Source: Tetragonia tetragonoides (Eukaryota; Streptophyta; Magnoliopsida; Caryophyllales; Aizoaceae). Taken from it: a stretch of 64,000 bases of DNA. The translations under genes and the position numbers were made by a program. Location of the stretch: positions 32,456,001-32,520,000 of the forward strand of contig CM076142.1 in the NCBI GenBank assembly GCA_038025085.1. The letters run 5' to 3'. The notes beneath the pieces were generated by a model that searched no databases, was not told the origin of the DNA, and saw nothing but the letters and a program-made list of their open reading frames with translations. Positions 33,030 through 43,467 of this stretch are shown here, piece after piece. Within the stretch, counting starts at the first letter, position 1. Each line of letters opens with the position of its first letter.

Positions 33030-36000
33030 CTATATCTCATCTATCCATCTCTTATCCCTGCTGGATATCTTTCTCTTGCTGTTGCTACAGTGTTGGGTTC
33101 TGATTCTTACAATTTGCTGAATCTGTTGCATAATTTGTGATACTGGAATGCTACCTTCACCAGCAAAATGGGTATTCCTGCATTTCCATACCCAATACAC
33201 AACTGCTGCTAGCCCAGATGCATACACTTCCCTCCCGATTCTCGAGCACTTTTGCCTACTAATCCAGTTTAGCATTCCCTGGATAGTGTTTGCTTTTGCT
33301 GAAATTGTCAGCCAATTCTTTAGCTGATCCAAGACTGCTGTTGACACTTTGCAGTTAAAGAACAGATGATTATGGTCTTCTGGTTTCAGCTTGCACGTGT
33401 AGCATATTTCATCTCCATTCAGGAATCCCATTCTCTTCAGCCTATCTTTAGTCAACAATCTTCCTTTTTGTGCTAGCCAGAGGCAAAAGCTTTGCCTAGG
33501 CATGGATAATTTCCCCCAGATAAGATTTGCATGTCTGTATTTTGGCATATTTCCTTGCAACATTCTGTATCCACTTGTAGCAGAATATAGGCCATCAGTT
33601 TCAAGCTTCCATGCTCCCCTTGTAGTGTATTGTGCCTGAAAATGGCTTTTGGTCTTGTTCAGCTTGTTCCAGTACCAGCTAGAACCCCAGACTGGAGCAT
33701 AGTTCCAAAGGTTTACACCTTTCAGGTATACTCCATTGATCCATCTTACCCACAATGTGTCTTTCTTTGTGGCTAGGTCCCAGATATGCTTACCATTTAG
33801 AGCTATGTTGAACCATTTGCAATTTTTCACATTTAGTCCACCATATTTCCTTGGTCTGCAAACCATGTCCCATGCCACCAAGCTTGTCTTGTGTTTCTGT
33901 TCAGTTGTCCCCCATAAGAAAAATCTGCATTTTTGCTCCACACTTTTCAGTACCCCAGTAGGCATAATGAAGATGCTTGACCAATATACATGTATGGAAA
34001 ATAATACAGAATTAATTAATTGTACTCTTCCTGCATAAGAGAGGTTCCTGGAGGCCCAAATCTGCAATTTCCTAGTCATTTTATCCACCAAGCACTCACA
34101 ATCTATTTTGCTCCATTTTGAAGGGGATAGAGGGACACCCAGGTATTTCATGGGCAGAGTTCCCTCTCTAAATCCTGAGATGTGCAATAGTTCATTTTTC
34201 ATTTGTTCACTAACCCCTGCAACATAAATGTTTGATTTTTCCTTGTTTGCATATAGACCAGTGGCTTGTGAGAAGTGGTTTATGCTGTTCATCCTGATGC
34301 TCACAGGTTCTGGGGCAGCTTTGCAGAAACACATTAGGTCATCAGCAAAGCAGAGGTGACTCAGGCCAAGGTCTTTGCACATGGGGTGCCAGCTAAAGCT
34401 TCTATCCATACAGGCTATTTTCAGTGTTCTAGACAGGTATTCCATAACTAATACAAAAATTAGTGGAGTGATTGGATCACCCTGTCTAATGCCACGTTTT
34501 GCAGTAAAGTATCCATGTGTTTCCCCATTCAGATTGATGCTGAAGCTTGCAGTTTGGATACATTCAATTAGCCATCCACTGAATTTTGCAGGGAAACCAT
34601 ATCCTTGCAGCATTTCCTTCACAAATCCCCAATGTATTGTGTCATATGCTTTCCTCAGGTCTATCTTCATCAAGCATCTTGGAGAGGACTGTTTCCTGTT
34701 GTAGTGCTTAATAAGGTCCTGACATATCATGATGTTGTTCACAATTGATCTCTGAGCCACAAAGGCTCCCTTGTTTTCTGAAACAAGCATTGGGAGTACT
34801 TTTTCCAGTCTTCCACACATGATCTTGGATATGCACTTGTATATTGTGTTGCAGCATGCTATGGGTCTGAAATCAGATGCCTTCTCTGGGTTTTGTATCC
34901 TCTGCACAAGGCATAGGTTTGTGGCATTCACTTCTTTAAGCATTCTAGATGACTCAAAGAAGTCAATGATAGCTTCAGTCACTTCATGCCCTACAATAGG
35001 CCAAGCTGCCTTGAAGAAACCTGAACCAAATCCATTTGGGCCCGGGCTTTTGTTGCAATCTATCTCAAACATTGCTGTTTTCACCTCAGTGGCACTGACT
35101 GGAGCAATGAGGGTCATTTGTTGATGTATATCCAGTTTGTGTCCTGCTGAGAAGAAGCTGGCTTCTGCTGTAGTTGCTCTATCCCCTGAGACTCCCAACA
35201 TTTCTTTGTAAAATCTCACAAATTCCTCCATAACCATCTGTTGATCTTCCAGTAGAGTTCCCTGCTGTGTTCTGATTGAGTGCACTCTATTCTTTTGTCT
35301 TCTTTGCTTCATGACTGCATGGAAGAAATGTGTGTTTCCATCCCCCAGCTGGACCCATTTTGCCTTACTTTTCTGCTGTAAGAAATTTTCTGCAGCCATA
35401 TTCATCTCATTGTATTTTTTCCTGGCCTGTAGTTCCTTCTGCTGTATTTCCTCATTTAAGGACTCATTGTTAGCATCAATCTGGGCTTGAGTCATGGTTG
35501 CTCTTGCAATGTCTGCTTGTGCTAGAATGTCCCTAAATTCATTTCTGTTTAAACTCTTCAGCACTTGTCTCACCTTTTTCAGTTTCCCGTACACTCTGAA
35601 CATTTTTGTGCCTTGTGTTCTGAAGTTCCATGCTTGCTGCACCATAGCATGGAATTCGGAGTGGAGGCTCCACATGTTAAAGTATTTAAAGGGGATCTTT
35701 GTTTTTGCAGGTTCTGTCTGAAGAGCCAAACAAATTGGGGAGTGATCGGAAACTCCCTCTGGGTGGAATTTAAGATCAAATTGATCAAATTCCTGGAACC
35801 AGAGGCTGTTTGCAAAGGCCCAATCTATTTTAGAATATACTCTCTTCCCCCCCCCCCCCCCCCTCATGCCTATTATTCCATGTAAACTGGCACCCTGACC
35901 ATTTCATTTCTGTGAGGAAGCACTGCTCAATACACTCTTTAAACTCCTGGGTTTCAGAGAATGTGACTGGATTTCCTCCTTCCCTATTTTCAGCTAGCAT

Positions 36001-36434
36001 TACATTATTGAAGTCTCCCCCAACAAACCATGGTTTATTACAATTGCTTGCAAATTCTGACAGGTCTTTCCATAGAATTTTCCTATCTTCTTTTTCATTT
36101 AGGCCATAGACAAAGCTAGCCACAAATTCTTTTTTTTCCACAATATTAACCACTTTGCAGATAACCATTTGCACAGAAGAGAATAAAATATCCACATGAA
36201 AACAATTTGGTATCCATCTTAACCAGATTCTACCTAAACTGTGCTCATTGTGATTGCTGTAAGATTCCCAGCCTGGCATGAAACTATTTTTGTATTTTCC
36301 AAGGTTAGCTAATCTGATTTTAGTTTCTAAAAAAGCCACCATTCCACATTTATTTTCTTTACAAAAAAGGGCTACATCCCTTTGTTATTTGGGCCATTTA
36401 GGCCTCTAACATTCCATACTAGTATCCTATCCAT
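33030..36434 (-). pseudogene. LINE ORF2, two frameshifts
   Basis: 945 codons are open from the end of the endonuclease through RT (KIDLRKAYD, RGIRQGDPITPL, CFADDLMCF) and the finger CYTCKLKPEDHNHLFFNC to the stop at 33030. The endonuclease is in another frame (35830-36342, with GGDFNN). The shift occurs at a run of 17 C (35847-35863) over the Gly codons after NNRHE. A further one-base loss near 36387 separates the start codon at 36434 from LETKIR. Confidence 0.88.
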
Positions 36435-37470
36435 GACCAACAGTCAAGGTAGGAGACTTACCATGTAATGGCACCTCAACTGCATTCTGAACTTTCTGTT
36501 GTTCTGGCTCCAGTGCATCTGTCTGTGCCTCTTGTGTTTCATCTTCATTTTGCAGGATTTCAAAACTGTTCTGCATCTGTGAGCTAGTTGTAGGCTGTTG
36601 AACTTTCCTATACTGGCCTCTACCTGCTCTTATTCCTCTCCCTGCATTCCAGGCTCTTCTTCTCCCTCTTCCTGCAATCTGCCATTGTTGAGTCCTAGGA
36701 GGCAAAGTTTGTGGATTCTGTGCAGGCAATGTTTGTGGCACAGGGGCTGCAGTTGCTTTCTTTCTGCATTCTTCCTCAGTATGCCCATATTGCTTGCAGT
36801 GGTTGCAAAGAATAGGCTTCCAGTCATATTCCACTTCCTGTTCCACAATATTGCCTTTTTCATTCTTGTAGTGTACCTTGCTAGGGTATTCAGATCCAAC
36901 TTCCACCTCAATCAAAACTCTAGCAAATTGGATCCCTACTTTGAGCTCTGTGTTTTTGTCTGCCATCATTGGCCTTCCTACAAGGCTGGCAATCTTGCTC
37001 AGTCCCTTAGCATTCCAATATTTCACATTAGGACCAGGAAATTTGACCCAAATAGGCACTGAGCTCAATTCTTCCTGTGCATAATCCACATTTTCAGACC
37101 ACTGCCTCACTATCATAGGTTTGTTGTCAAAATGGTATACTCCCTCTTGAATTACAGCATCTCTTTGCTCTATGGAGTCAAACCTAACCAACACCAGCCC
37201 ATTTTTCATCATGGCTATTTTGTTCATCCCACGTTTAGCCCAGATTCTTCTTAAGTAGCCACTTAACACATTAATTGGTGGTTTTGACCCCATTATATAG
37301 CAAACCACAGCTTTGTTCCAGTAATTGATTTCAGATTCTATATCCAAGTAGCTAATTTCCCCTACAGGTTTCCCTTCATGCATAGTTGGCTCAACAAAAT
37401 CCAATTTAAATCCAGAATTCTTTAATTTGGATATGTCAAATTTATCCCAGGCTGAGATATTACCTGCAGT
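36427..37470 (-). pseudogene. LINE ORF1, 5'-truncated, otherwise open
   Basis: About 347 codons from just before AWDKFDISKLKNSGFKLDF through the DUF4283-like core, the knuckle CNHCKQYGHTEEEC and the RG-rich tail to the stop overlapping ORF2. The basic N-terminus and helical region are missing because of 5' truncation of the element. There is no native start codon. Confidence 0.86.
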
Positions 37471-37479
37471 AGCCAATGG

Positions 37480-38172
37480 TTTTTTTTTTTTTTTTTTTTT
37501 TGGTGCAAGTCAGAAATTGTATTATTGCTCACTGTAATGTAACAAGATTACAGTCCTTAGGCAATGCAGATCCAAGGCCACCTACTAGGTAGGGTTCCTT
37601 TTTGCTACATCCCTCTACTACCTTACAACCCTTCAATCTGGTGCAACTCACTACAGGCAGTGGTTCACCATCTCTGTAGACATTACAATTTGCAAAAATT
37701 ATTCCTCACCATCTCTGTAAACATTACAATTTGCAAAAATTATTTCTGACTTACAGCAAAATACAAAAACATAAATAGCTAAAAATATTACAACTTCTTT
37801 TAGCTTTTCAACTCTGCTTGGAACTGTTTCATTCCTCATTCTGCCTTGCTTCATCAACCTGCTGCTGATTACCTGCTGGAACCTGCTGCCTGAATTCCTG
37901 CACTGCTGCCTATTCCTGCTGCAAGACATCCTGCTTTCCTATTCACAGCCCCGGGTCCTGCTCTCCTGCTTCTGCTTCTCTGCTGAAATCTGCTGTATTT
38001 TCCTGCACTTTTCTGCTACCTTTCTGAGTTGCTTGATTCACTGCTGAGCTCCTGATGATATCTGCTTCTGCTAATTCCTTCAGGAATCTTTTTCCTTTTT
38101 CCTGCACAGGATATTTTCTTCTAGTTTCCTTTCTTTTGTTTTTCTGTTTCTTTTTGCTCTGCTTTTCTCCAG
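37480..38172 (-). mobile_element. LINE M, 3' UTR fragment
   Basis: A long poly-T of about 22 (37480-37501) is followed by 3' UTR nearly identical to element C (2083-2760), including the duplicated block at 37670-37740. There is no coding sequence. The right end (ttttctccag) abuts tagccaatg. Confidence 0.84.
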
Positions 38173-38181
38173 TAGCCAATG

Positions 38182-39022
38182 TTTTTTTTTGGTGCAAGTA
38201 AGAAATTGTATTATTGCTCTCTGTAATGTAACAAGATTACAGTCCTTAGGCAATGCAGATCCAAGGTCACCTACTAGGTAGGGTACCTTTTTGCTACATC
38301 CCTCTACTACCTTACAACCCTTCAATCCTAGTGCAACTCACTACAGGCAGTGGTTCACCCTCTCTGTAGACATTACAAATTGCAAAAATTGTTTCTCACC
38401 ATCTCTGTAGACATTACAATTTGCAAAAATTATTTCTGACTTACAGCAAAATATAAAAACATAAATATCTAAAAATATTACAACAAAAAACTTCCAGAAG
38501 CTGATTCATTCCTCCTTCTTTCTTGCTTCAACTGCCTGCTGTGCTCATCAAGCTGATCTACATCAATCTACTGTCTAGATCCCTTTACAGGTGCTGGAGC
38601 CCTGCATATCTTCTGTTTTTCCTACTAAAACCTCTATTGGAGTCTGGTCCTGCCTTTCTGCTGGGTCTGCTGTGGTAAACAGATCAGTTAAAATCTCTCT
38701 AACCATTTTTTATCCCTGCTGTTGATCTTTCTCAGCCTGCTGCATTGCTGTATTCTGATCCTCACTGTTTGCTGTATCTGCTGCATGGTCTGTGATATAG
38801 ATAGACTGCTTCCCACAAAGTGCTTGATATTCCTGCCTCTCCATACCCAGTATACAGCTGCTGCAAGCCCTGCTGCATACACTTCTTTCCTGAAAATTGA
38901 ACATTTCTGCCTGGTTATCCAGTTCAGCATGCCCTGAATTGTGTTTGCTCTTGGTGTAATCTGCAACCAGCATCTCAGCTGATCTAACACACCTGTTGCC
39001 ACACTGCAGCTGAAGAAAAGGT
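38182..39022 (-). mobile_element. LINE N1, 3' fragment with ORF2 tail
   Basis: Poly-T at 38182-38190, 3' UTR with the duplicated block (38358-38430), then 104 codons of ORF2 tail (38688-39002: QKCSIFRKEVYAAGLAAAVYWVWRGR, KINSRDKKWLERF, stop). In its 3' hairpin (38263-38289) two changes restore an extra U-A pair. The right end abuts cgatgtcaatg (39023-39033). Confidence 0.83.
38688..39022 (-). pseudogene. ORF2 C-terminal fragment in LINE N1
   Basis: Open tail starting just after the zinc finger (LDQLRCWLQITPRANT) and ending KKWLERF with a normal stop. No catalytic residues are present. Confidence 0.78.
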
Positions 39023-39033
39023 CGATGTCAATG

Positions 39034-39513
39034 TTTTTTAATGCAAGTCAGAAATTGTATTATTGCTCGCTGTAATGTAACAAGATTACAGACCCTAGGC
39101 AACGCAGATCCAAGGCCACCTACTAGGTAGGGTACCTTTTTGCTACATCCCTCTAGTACCTTACAATCCTTCAAACTGGTGCCACTCACTACATGCAGTG
39201 GTTCACCATCTCTGTAGACATTACATTTTGCAAAAATTATTCTCTCCATCTCTGTACACATTACAATTTGCAAAAATTTATTTCTGACTTACAACAAATA
39301 CAAAACATAAATAGCTAAAAATATTACATCTTCTTCTAGCTTTTCATCTCTGCTTGGAATTTTTCATTCCTCATGCTGCCTTTCTTCATCATCCTGCTGC
39401 TGATGATTTGCTGCACTTGTTCTGCTGCCTTACAGAATTGCTTAGTTCTCTGCTGAGGCCTTTGTGAGATCTGCTTCTGCATCTTCCCTTCTGAAATCTT
39501 TTTCCTTTTTCCA
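39034..39513 (-). mobile_element. LINE N2, 3' UTR fragment
   Basis: Short poly-T (39034-39039), then 3' UTR with both hairpins and the duplicated block (39203-39280). There is no coding sequence. The right end abuts ccagtagccaatg (39511-39523). Confidence 0.8.
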
Positions 39514-40055
39514 GTAGCCAATGTTTTTTTTTTTTTTGGTGCAAGTCAGAAATTGTGTTATTGCTTACTGTAATGTTACACAGATTACAGTCCATAGGTA
39601 ATGCAATTCCAAGGCCACCTACTAGGTAGGGTTCCTCTTCCTCTGCATCCCTTTGTTCCTTACAACCCTACTCTCCTAGGGGTAACTCACTACATGCAGT
39701 GGTCCCCTTATCTGAAAAAAAAAAAACAGATACAAAATACAAAAAACATCCCTGACTTACAGCAAAATACAAAATACATAACAATCTAATTATTGCAGTT
39801 TTCTTGTCCTTTTTTCTACTGGATTTTTCCTCCTGCTTCTGCTTTGCTATTACCCTTTCCTCAGTGTCCTCTGCTAGGGCAATCTTCCTGAGCTAATGTA
39901 TTTTCCTTTTTTTCCTGCAATCACAACTTGCTGTCTTCCTCCTGCTGTTTGCTGTCTTGATACCTGTACAGGTACTAATGTCCTGCTGTCTCTGTTGGCT
40001 GCTTATCTGGTGTAGTCCTGCCTTTCTGCCTGAGTCTACTGTGGTGCAACAGCAA

Positions 40056-43000
40056 TTAAATTCTCTCTAACCATTTTTTGTCCTTGCTGTTGATTTTTCT
40101 CAGTCTGCTGCACTGTTGTATTCTGACCCTCACTAGTTGTTGGATCTGCTGCATGATCTGCATCACAGAAAGAGTGCTTCCCACAAAATGTTTAATATTC
40201 CTGCTTCTCCACAGCCAGTATACAGCTGCTGCTAGCCCAGCTGCATACACTTCCTTCCTGAAATTTGAGCATTTCTGCCTACTTATCCAGTTCAGCAAGC
40301 TCTGAATTGTGTTTGTTCTTGATGTAATCTGTAGCCAGCTTCTCATTTGCTCTAAAACACCTGCAGCCATGTTACATGTGAAGAAAAGGTGATTGTGGTC
40401 TTCTGGTTTTGCTTTGCACAGGTTGCATACATCATCCCCATTCAGGAAGCCCATGTTCTGCATTCTGTCCTTAGTTAACAATCTTCCCTGCTGAGCCAAC
40501 GATAGGCAGAAGCTGTGTCTAGGCATTGTTACCCTTCCCCAAATCAGGTTGGCATGTCTATACTTAGGCATATCTCCCATCAAGGTGCTGTATCCCCTTG
40601 CAGCTGTATAGCAACCATCTGCATCTCTTTTCCTGACCCCTCTGACTGTGTAATGCTCCTGGAAATAGCTCTTGATTTTGTTGAGTTTGGTCCAGTACCA
40701 GCTGGCACCCCACACTGGTGCATAATCCCAGAGATTGGTCCCTTTCAGATATATCCCATTTATCCATTTTACCCACAAAGTATCTTTTTTTGTGGCTAAA
40801 TCCCAGATATGTTTTCCATTCAGAGTCACATTAAACCATTTGCAATTTTTTATGTTTATGCCCCCATTTTTCCTAGGTCTGCATACTATATCCCATGCCA
40901 CCAGGTTGGTTTTGTGCTTCCGCTCAGTGGAACCCCATAAGAAATATCTGCATTTTTTTTCTACACTCTTAAGTACCCCTGCAGGCATTATGAAAATGCT
41001 AGACCAGTACACATGTATAGAGAAAAGCACAGAATTTATGAGTTGAGCTCTTCCTGCATATGATAGGTTCCTAGAAGCCCATATCTGCAATTTTTTGGTC
41101 ATTTTATCAACCAAGCACTCACAGTCAATTTTGCTCCATTTAGATGGGGAGAGTGGGACTCCCAGGTACTTCATAGGTAATGTACCCTCCCTAAACCCAG
41201 ATAATGCTAACAGTTCTCTTTTTGTTTCCTCATCCACACCAGCTATGTACAGGTTAGATTTATCCTTATTAGCATGCAGACCAGTAGCTTGTGCAAAGTA
41301 GTTTATGCAATTCATCATTATACTTACAGATTCAGGGGTTGCTTTGCAGAAACACATCAAATCATCAGCAAAGCACAAGTGGCTCAAAGCTAGTTCCTTG
41401 CACATGGGGTGCCAACTGAAGCTTTTGTCCATACATGCAAGTTTCAGAATCCTTGAGAAATATTCCATGACCAGCACAAATATCAATGGGGATACTGGAT
41501 CTCCTTGCCTGATGCCACGTTGAGCAAGAAAGAATCCATGCACCCCTCCATTTATGTTGATGCTGAAACTTGCAGTTTGTATACATTCCAGTATCCAACC
41601 AATGAACTTAATTGGGAAGCCATACCCTTGCAGCATCTCCTTGACAAAGCTCCAGTGTATTGTGTCATAAGCTTTCCTCAGGTCTATCTTCATCAAGCAT
41701 CTAGGTGAGGATTGCTTCCTGTTGTAGTGCTTGATTAGGTCTTGACATATCATGATATTGTGCACAATTGACCTCTGTGCCACAAAGTCACCCTGGTTCA
41801 CAGAGATGAGGTCAGGTAGCACTGTTGCCAATCTCCCACATAGGATCTTTGAAATGCATTTGTATATGGTGTTGCAGCATGCTATAGGTTTGAAATCAGA
41901 GGCTTTTTCAGGGTTCCCTATTTTCTGCACAAGACAAAGGTTAGTTGCATTCACCTCTTTAAGCATTTTAGAGGATTCAAAAAAATCTATAATTGCATTG
42001 GTCACTTCTTCCCCGACAATACTCCATGCTTCCTTGAAGAAACCTGAGCCAAAGCCATCAGGGCCTGGGCTTTTATTCCTATCAATGTCAAACATAGCTC
42101 TCTGTACTTCCTCAGCAGTCACTGGTGCACTGATGCTCATCTGTTGTTGCATATTTAGTTTTTTCCCTGCTGAAAAGAAACTCTCCTCTGCTGTAGTGCC
42201 TCTGGTGCCTGATACCCCCAGCATCTTCCTGTAAAACCCCACAAATTCTTCAATAATCAAATCTTTGTCCTCCAATAAGATGCCCTCTTGTGTCTGTATG
42301 GAGTGCAATCTGTTTTGTTGCCTTCTCTGTTTCATAATTGCATGGAAAAACTGATTATTTCCATCTCCCAGTTGCACCCATCTAGCCTTGCTCTTTTGTT
42401 GTAGGAATGTCTCAGCTGCCAGGTTTAGGTCATTGAACCTTCTCCTGGCCTGAATTTCTCCCTTCTGCAGTAACTCATTCAGTGGCTCTTTGTTTGCATC
42501 TTCCTGTGCTTGATTCATTACTGATCTAGCAATATCAGTCTGAACTAAAATATCACTAAACTCAGCTCTGTTAAGCTTTTTCAATGCATGTTTCACATTT
42601 TTCAGTTTTTGGTAAACCCTAAACATTTTTGTACCTTGTGTTCTACAATTCCATGCTTGCTGCACCAAGGCTAGGAATTCAGAGTGGAGGCACCACATAT
42701 TAAAGAATTTAAAGGGGGTTTTATTTATATTTAGGTTTTTGTGCAGGGTTATGTAGATAGGGGTATGATCAGATACATCCTCTGGCATGAACTGTAGGGT
42801 ACACTGGTCAAACTCCTGCATCCATACACTGTTGACAAAAACCCAATCTATCTTAGAGTATACCCTTCCCCTCTCTTCATGCCTATTGTTCCAGGTATAT
42901 GGGCATCCAGACCAACACGTTTCATTTAAGAAACAGCTATCTATACAGAATTTAAAATCCTGAATTTCAGCAAAGGTAACTGGCAAACCACCTTGTCTGT

Positions 43001-43448
43001 TCTCTGGTAGCAACACATTGTTGAAATCCCCTCCAATAATCCATGGTTTGTTGCAGGTAGTAGCAAAATCATTCATATCCTTCCACAGTTGCTTCCTATC
43101 TTCTTTCTCATTCATTCCATATACAAAACTCACCACAAAATCCTTTTTCCCCTCCTTGTTTCTCACATTACAAATGACCATTTGCACAGAGGAAAAAATT
43201 ATATCAACATGAAAATAATTAGGTAACCACCTAATCCATATTCTACCAAGTCTGTGTTCATTGTGGTTACTAAATGATTCCCACTCTGGCATGAAACTAT
43301 TTTTGCATTTTCCCAAATTAACTAATCTAATTTTTGTTTCAAGAAAAGCTACCAATCCACATTTATTTTTTTTACAGTAGAGGGCCACATCCCTCTGCTT
43401 GTTTGGGCCATTCAGGCCTCTAACATTCCAAATAAGCATCCTATCCAT
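40056..43448 (-). CDS. LINE ORF2 protein, endonuclease / reverse transcriptase, intact
   Basis: 1130-residue ORF2. APE-type endonuclease about 1-235 with N8 (WNVRG), E37 (LETK), D141 and N143 (GGDFNN), D201, and D227-H228 (SDH). RT about 480-760 with D589 (KIDLRKAYD), RQGDPVSPL and the catalytic FADD at 693-696. C-terminal zf-RVT-like finger about 1008-1025 (C1008, C1011, H1018/H1020, C1025), then a basic tail. No RNase H domain follows. The protein would cut the satellite target and prime cDNA synthesis there. Compared with P it has changes at otherwise constant sites: D554 for A (NQGAF), S983 for W (FCLWLAQ), R938 for W. An open frame therefore does not prove activity. The start ATG overlaps the ORF1 stop by 8 nt. 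Confidence 0.93.
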   Translation of the reverse strand: MDRMLIWNVRGLNGPNKQRDVALYCKKNKCGLVAFLETKIRLVNLGKCKNSFMPEWESFSNHNEHRLGRIWIRWLPNYFHVDIIFSSVQMVICNVRNKEGKKDFVVSFVYGMNEKEDRKQLWKDMNDFATTCNKPWIIGGDFNNVLLPENRQGGLPVTFAEIQDFKFCIDSCFLNETCWSGCPYTWNNRHEERGRVYSKIDWVFVNSVWMQEFDQCTLQFMPEDVSDHTPIYITLHKNLNINKTPFKFFNMWCLHSEFLALVQQAWNCRTQGTKMFRVYQKLKNVKHALKKLNRAEFSDILVQTDIARSVMNQAQEDANKEPLNELLQKGEIQARRRFNDLNLAAETFLQQKSKARWVQLGDGNNQFFHAIMKQRRQQNRLHSIQTQEGILLEDKDLIIEEFVGFYRKMLGVSGTRGTTAEESFFSAGKKLNMQQQMSISAPVTAEEVQRAMFDIDRNKSPGPDGFGSGFFKEAWSIVGEEVTNAIIDFFESSKMLKEVNATNLCLVQKIGNPEKASDFKPIACCNTIYKCISKILCGRLATVLPDLISVNQGDFVAQRSIVHNIMICQDLIKHYNRKQSSPRCLMKIDLRKAYDTIHWSFVKEMLQGYGFPIKFIGWILECIQTASFSININGGVHGFFLAQRGIRQGDPVSPLIFVLVMEYFSRILKLACMDKSFSWHPMCKELALSHLCFADDLMCFCKATPESVSIMMNCINYFAQATGLHANKDKSNLYIAGVDEETKRELLALSGFREGTLPMKYLGVPLSPSKWSKIDCECLVDKMTKKLQIWASRNLSYAGRAQLINSVLFSIHVYWSSIFIMPAGVLKSVEKKCRYFLWGSTERKHKTNLVAWDIVCRPRKNGGINIKNCKWFNVTLNGKHIWDLATKKDTLWVKWINGIYLKGTNLWDYAPVWGASWYWTKLNKIKSYFQEHYTVRGVRKRDADGCYTAARGYSTLMGDMPKYRHANLIWGRVTMPRHSFCLSLAQQGRLLTKDRMQNMGFLNGDDVCNLCKAKPEDHNHLFFTCNMAAGVLEQMRSWLQITSRTNTIQSLLNWISRQKCSNFRKEVYAAGLAAAVYWLWRSRNIKHFVGSTLSVMQIMQQIQQLVRVRIQQCSRLRKINSKDKKWLERI

Positions 43449-43467
43449 GACTACTAGTCAAGATAGG
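43440..43467 (-). promoter_or_regulatory. Stem-loop spanning ORF1 stop and ORF2 start
   Basis: In sense RNA, CCUAUC pairs with GAUAGG and, inside it, UGACU pairs with AGUCA around a 3-nt loop. The ORF2 AUG lies in the 3' side, and the ORF1 UAG is in GAUAGG. The same arms are found at 12328, 20413, 30240, 48603, 54307 and 60928 (weaker at 36426), while the loop varies (AGU, AUU, GUU, GGU). Confidence 0.6.

Larger units (their letters stand above)
32449..37470 (-). mobile_element. LINE L, nearly full-length, truncated in ORF1
   Basis: Poly-T at 32449-32463, 3' UTR to about 33029, ORF2 33030-36434, and ORF1 36427-37470 lacking its first 115 or so codons. The truncated end meets tagccaatg (37470-37478), a target variant shared with the next junctions to the right. 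Confidence 0.9.
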
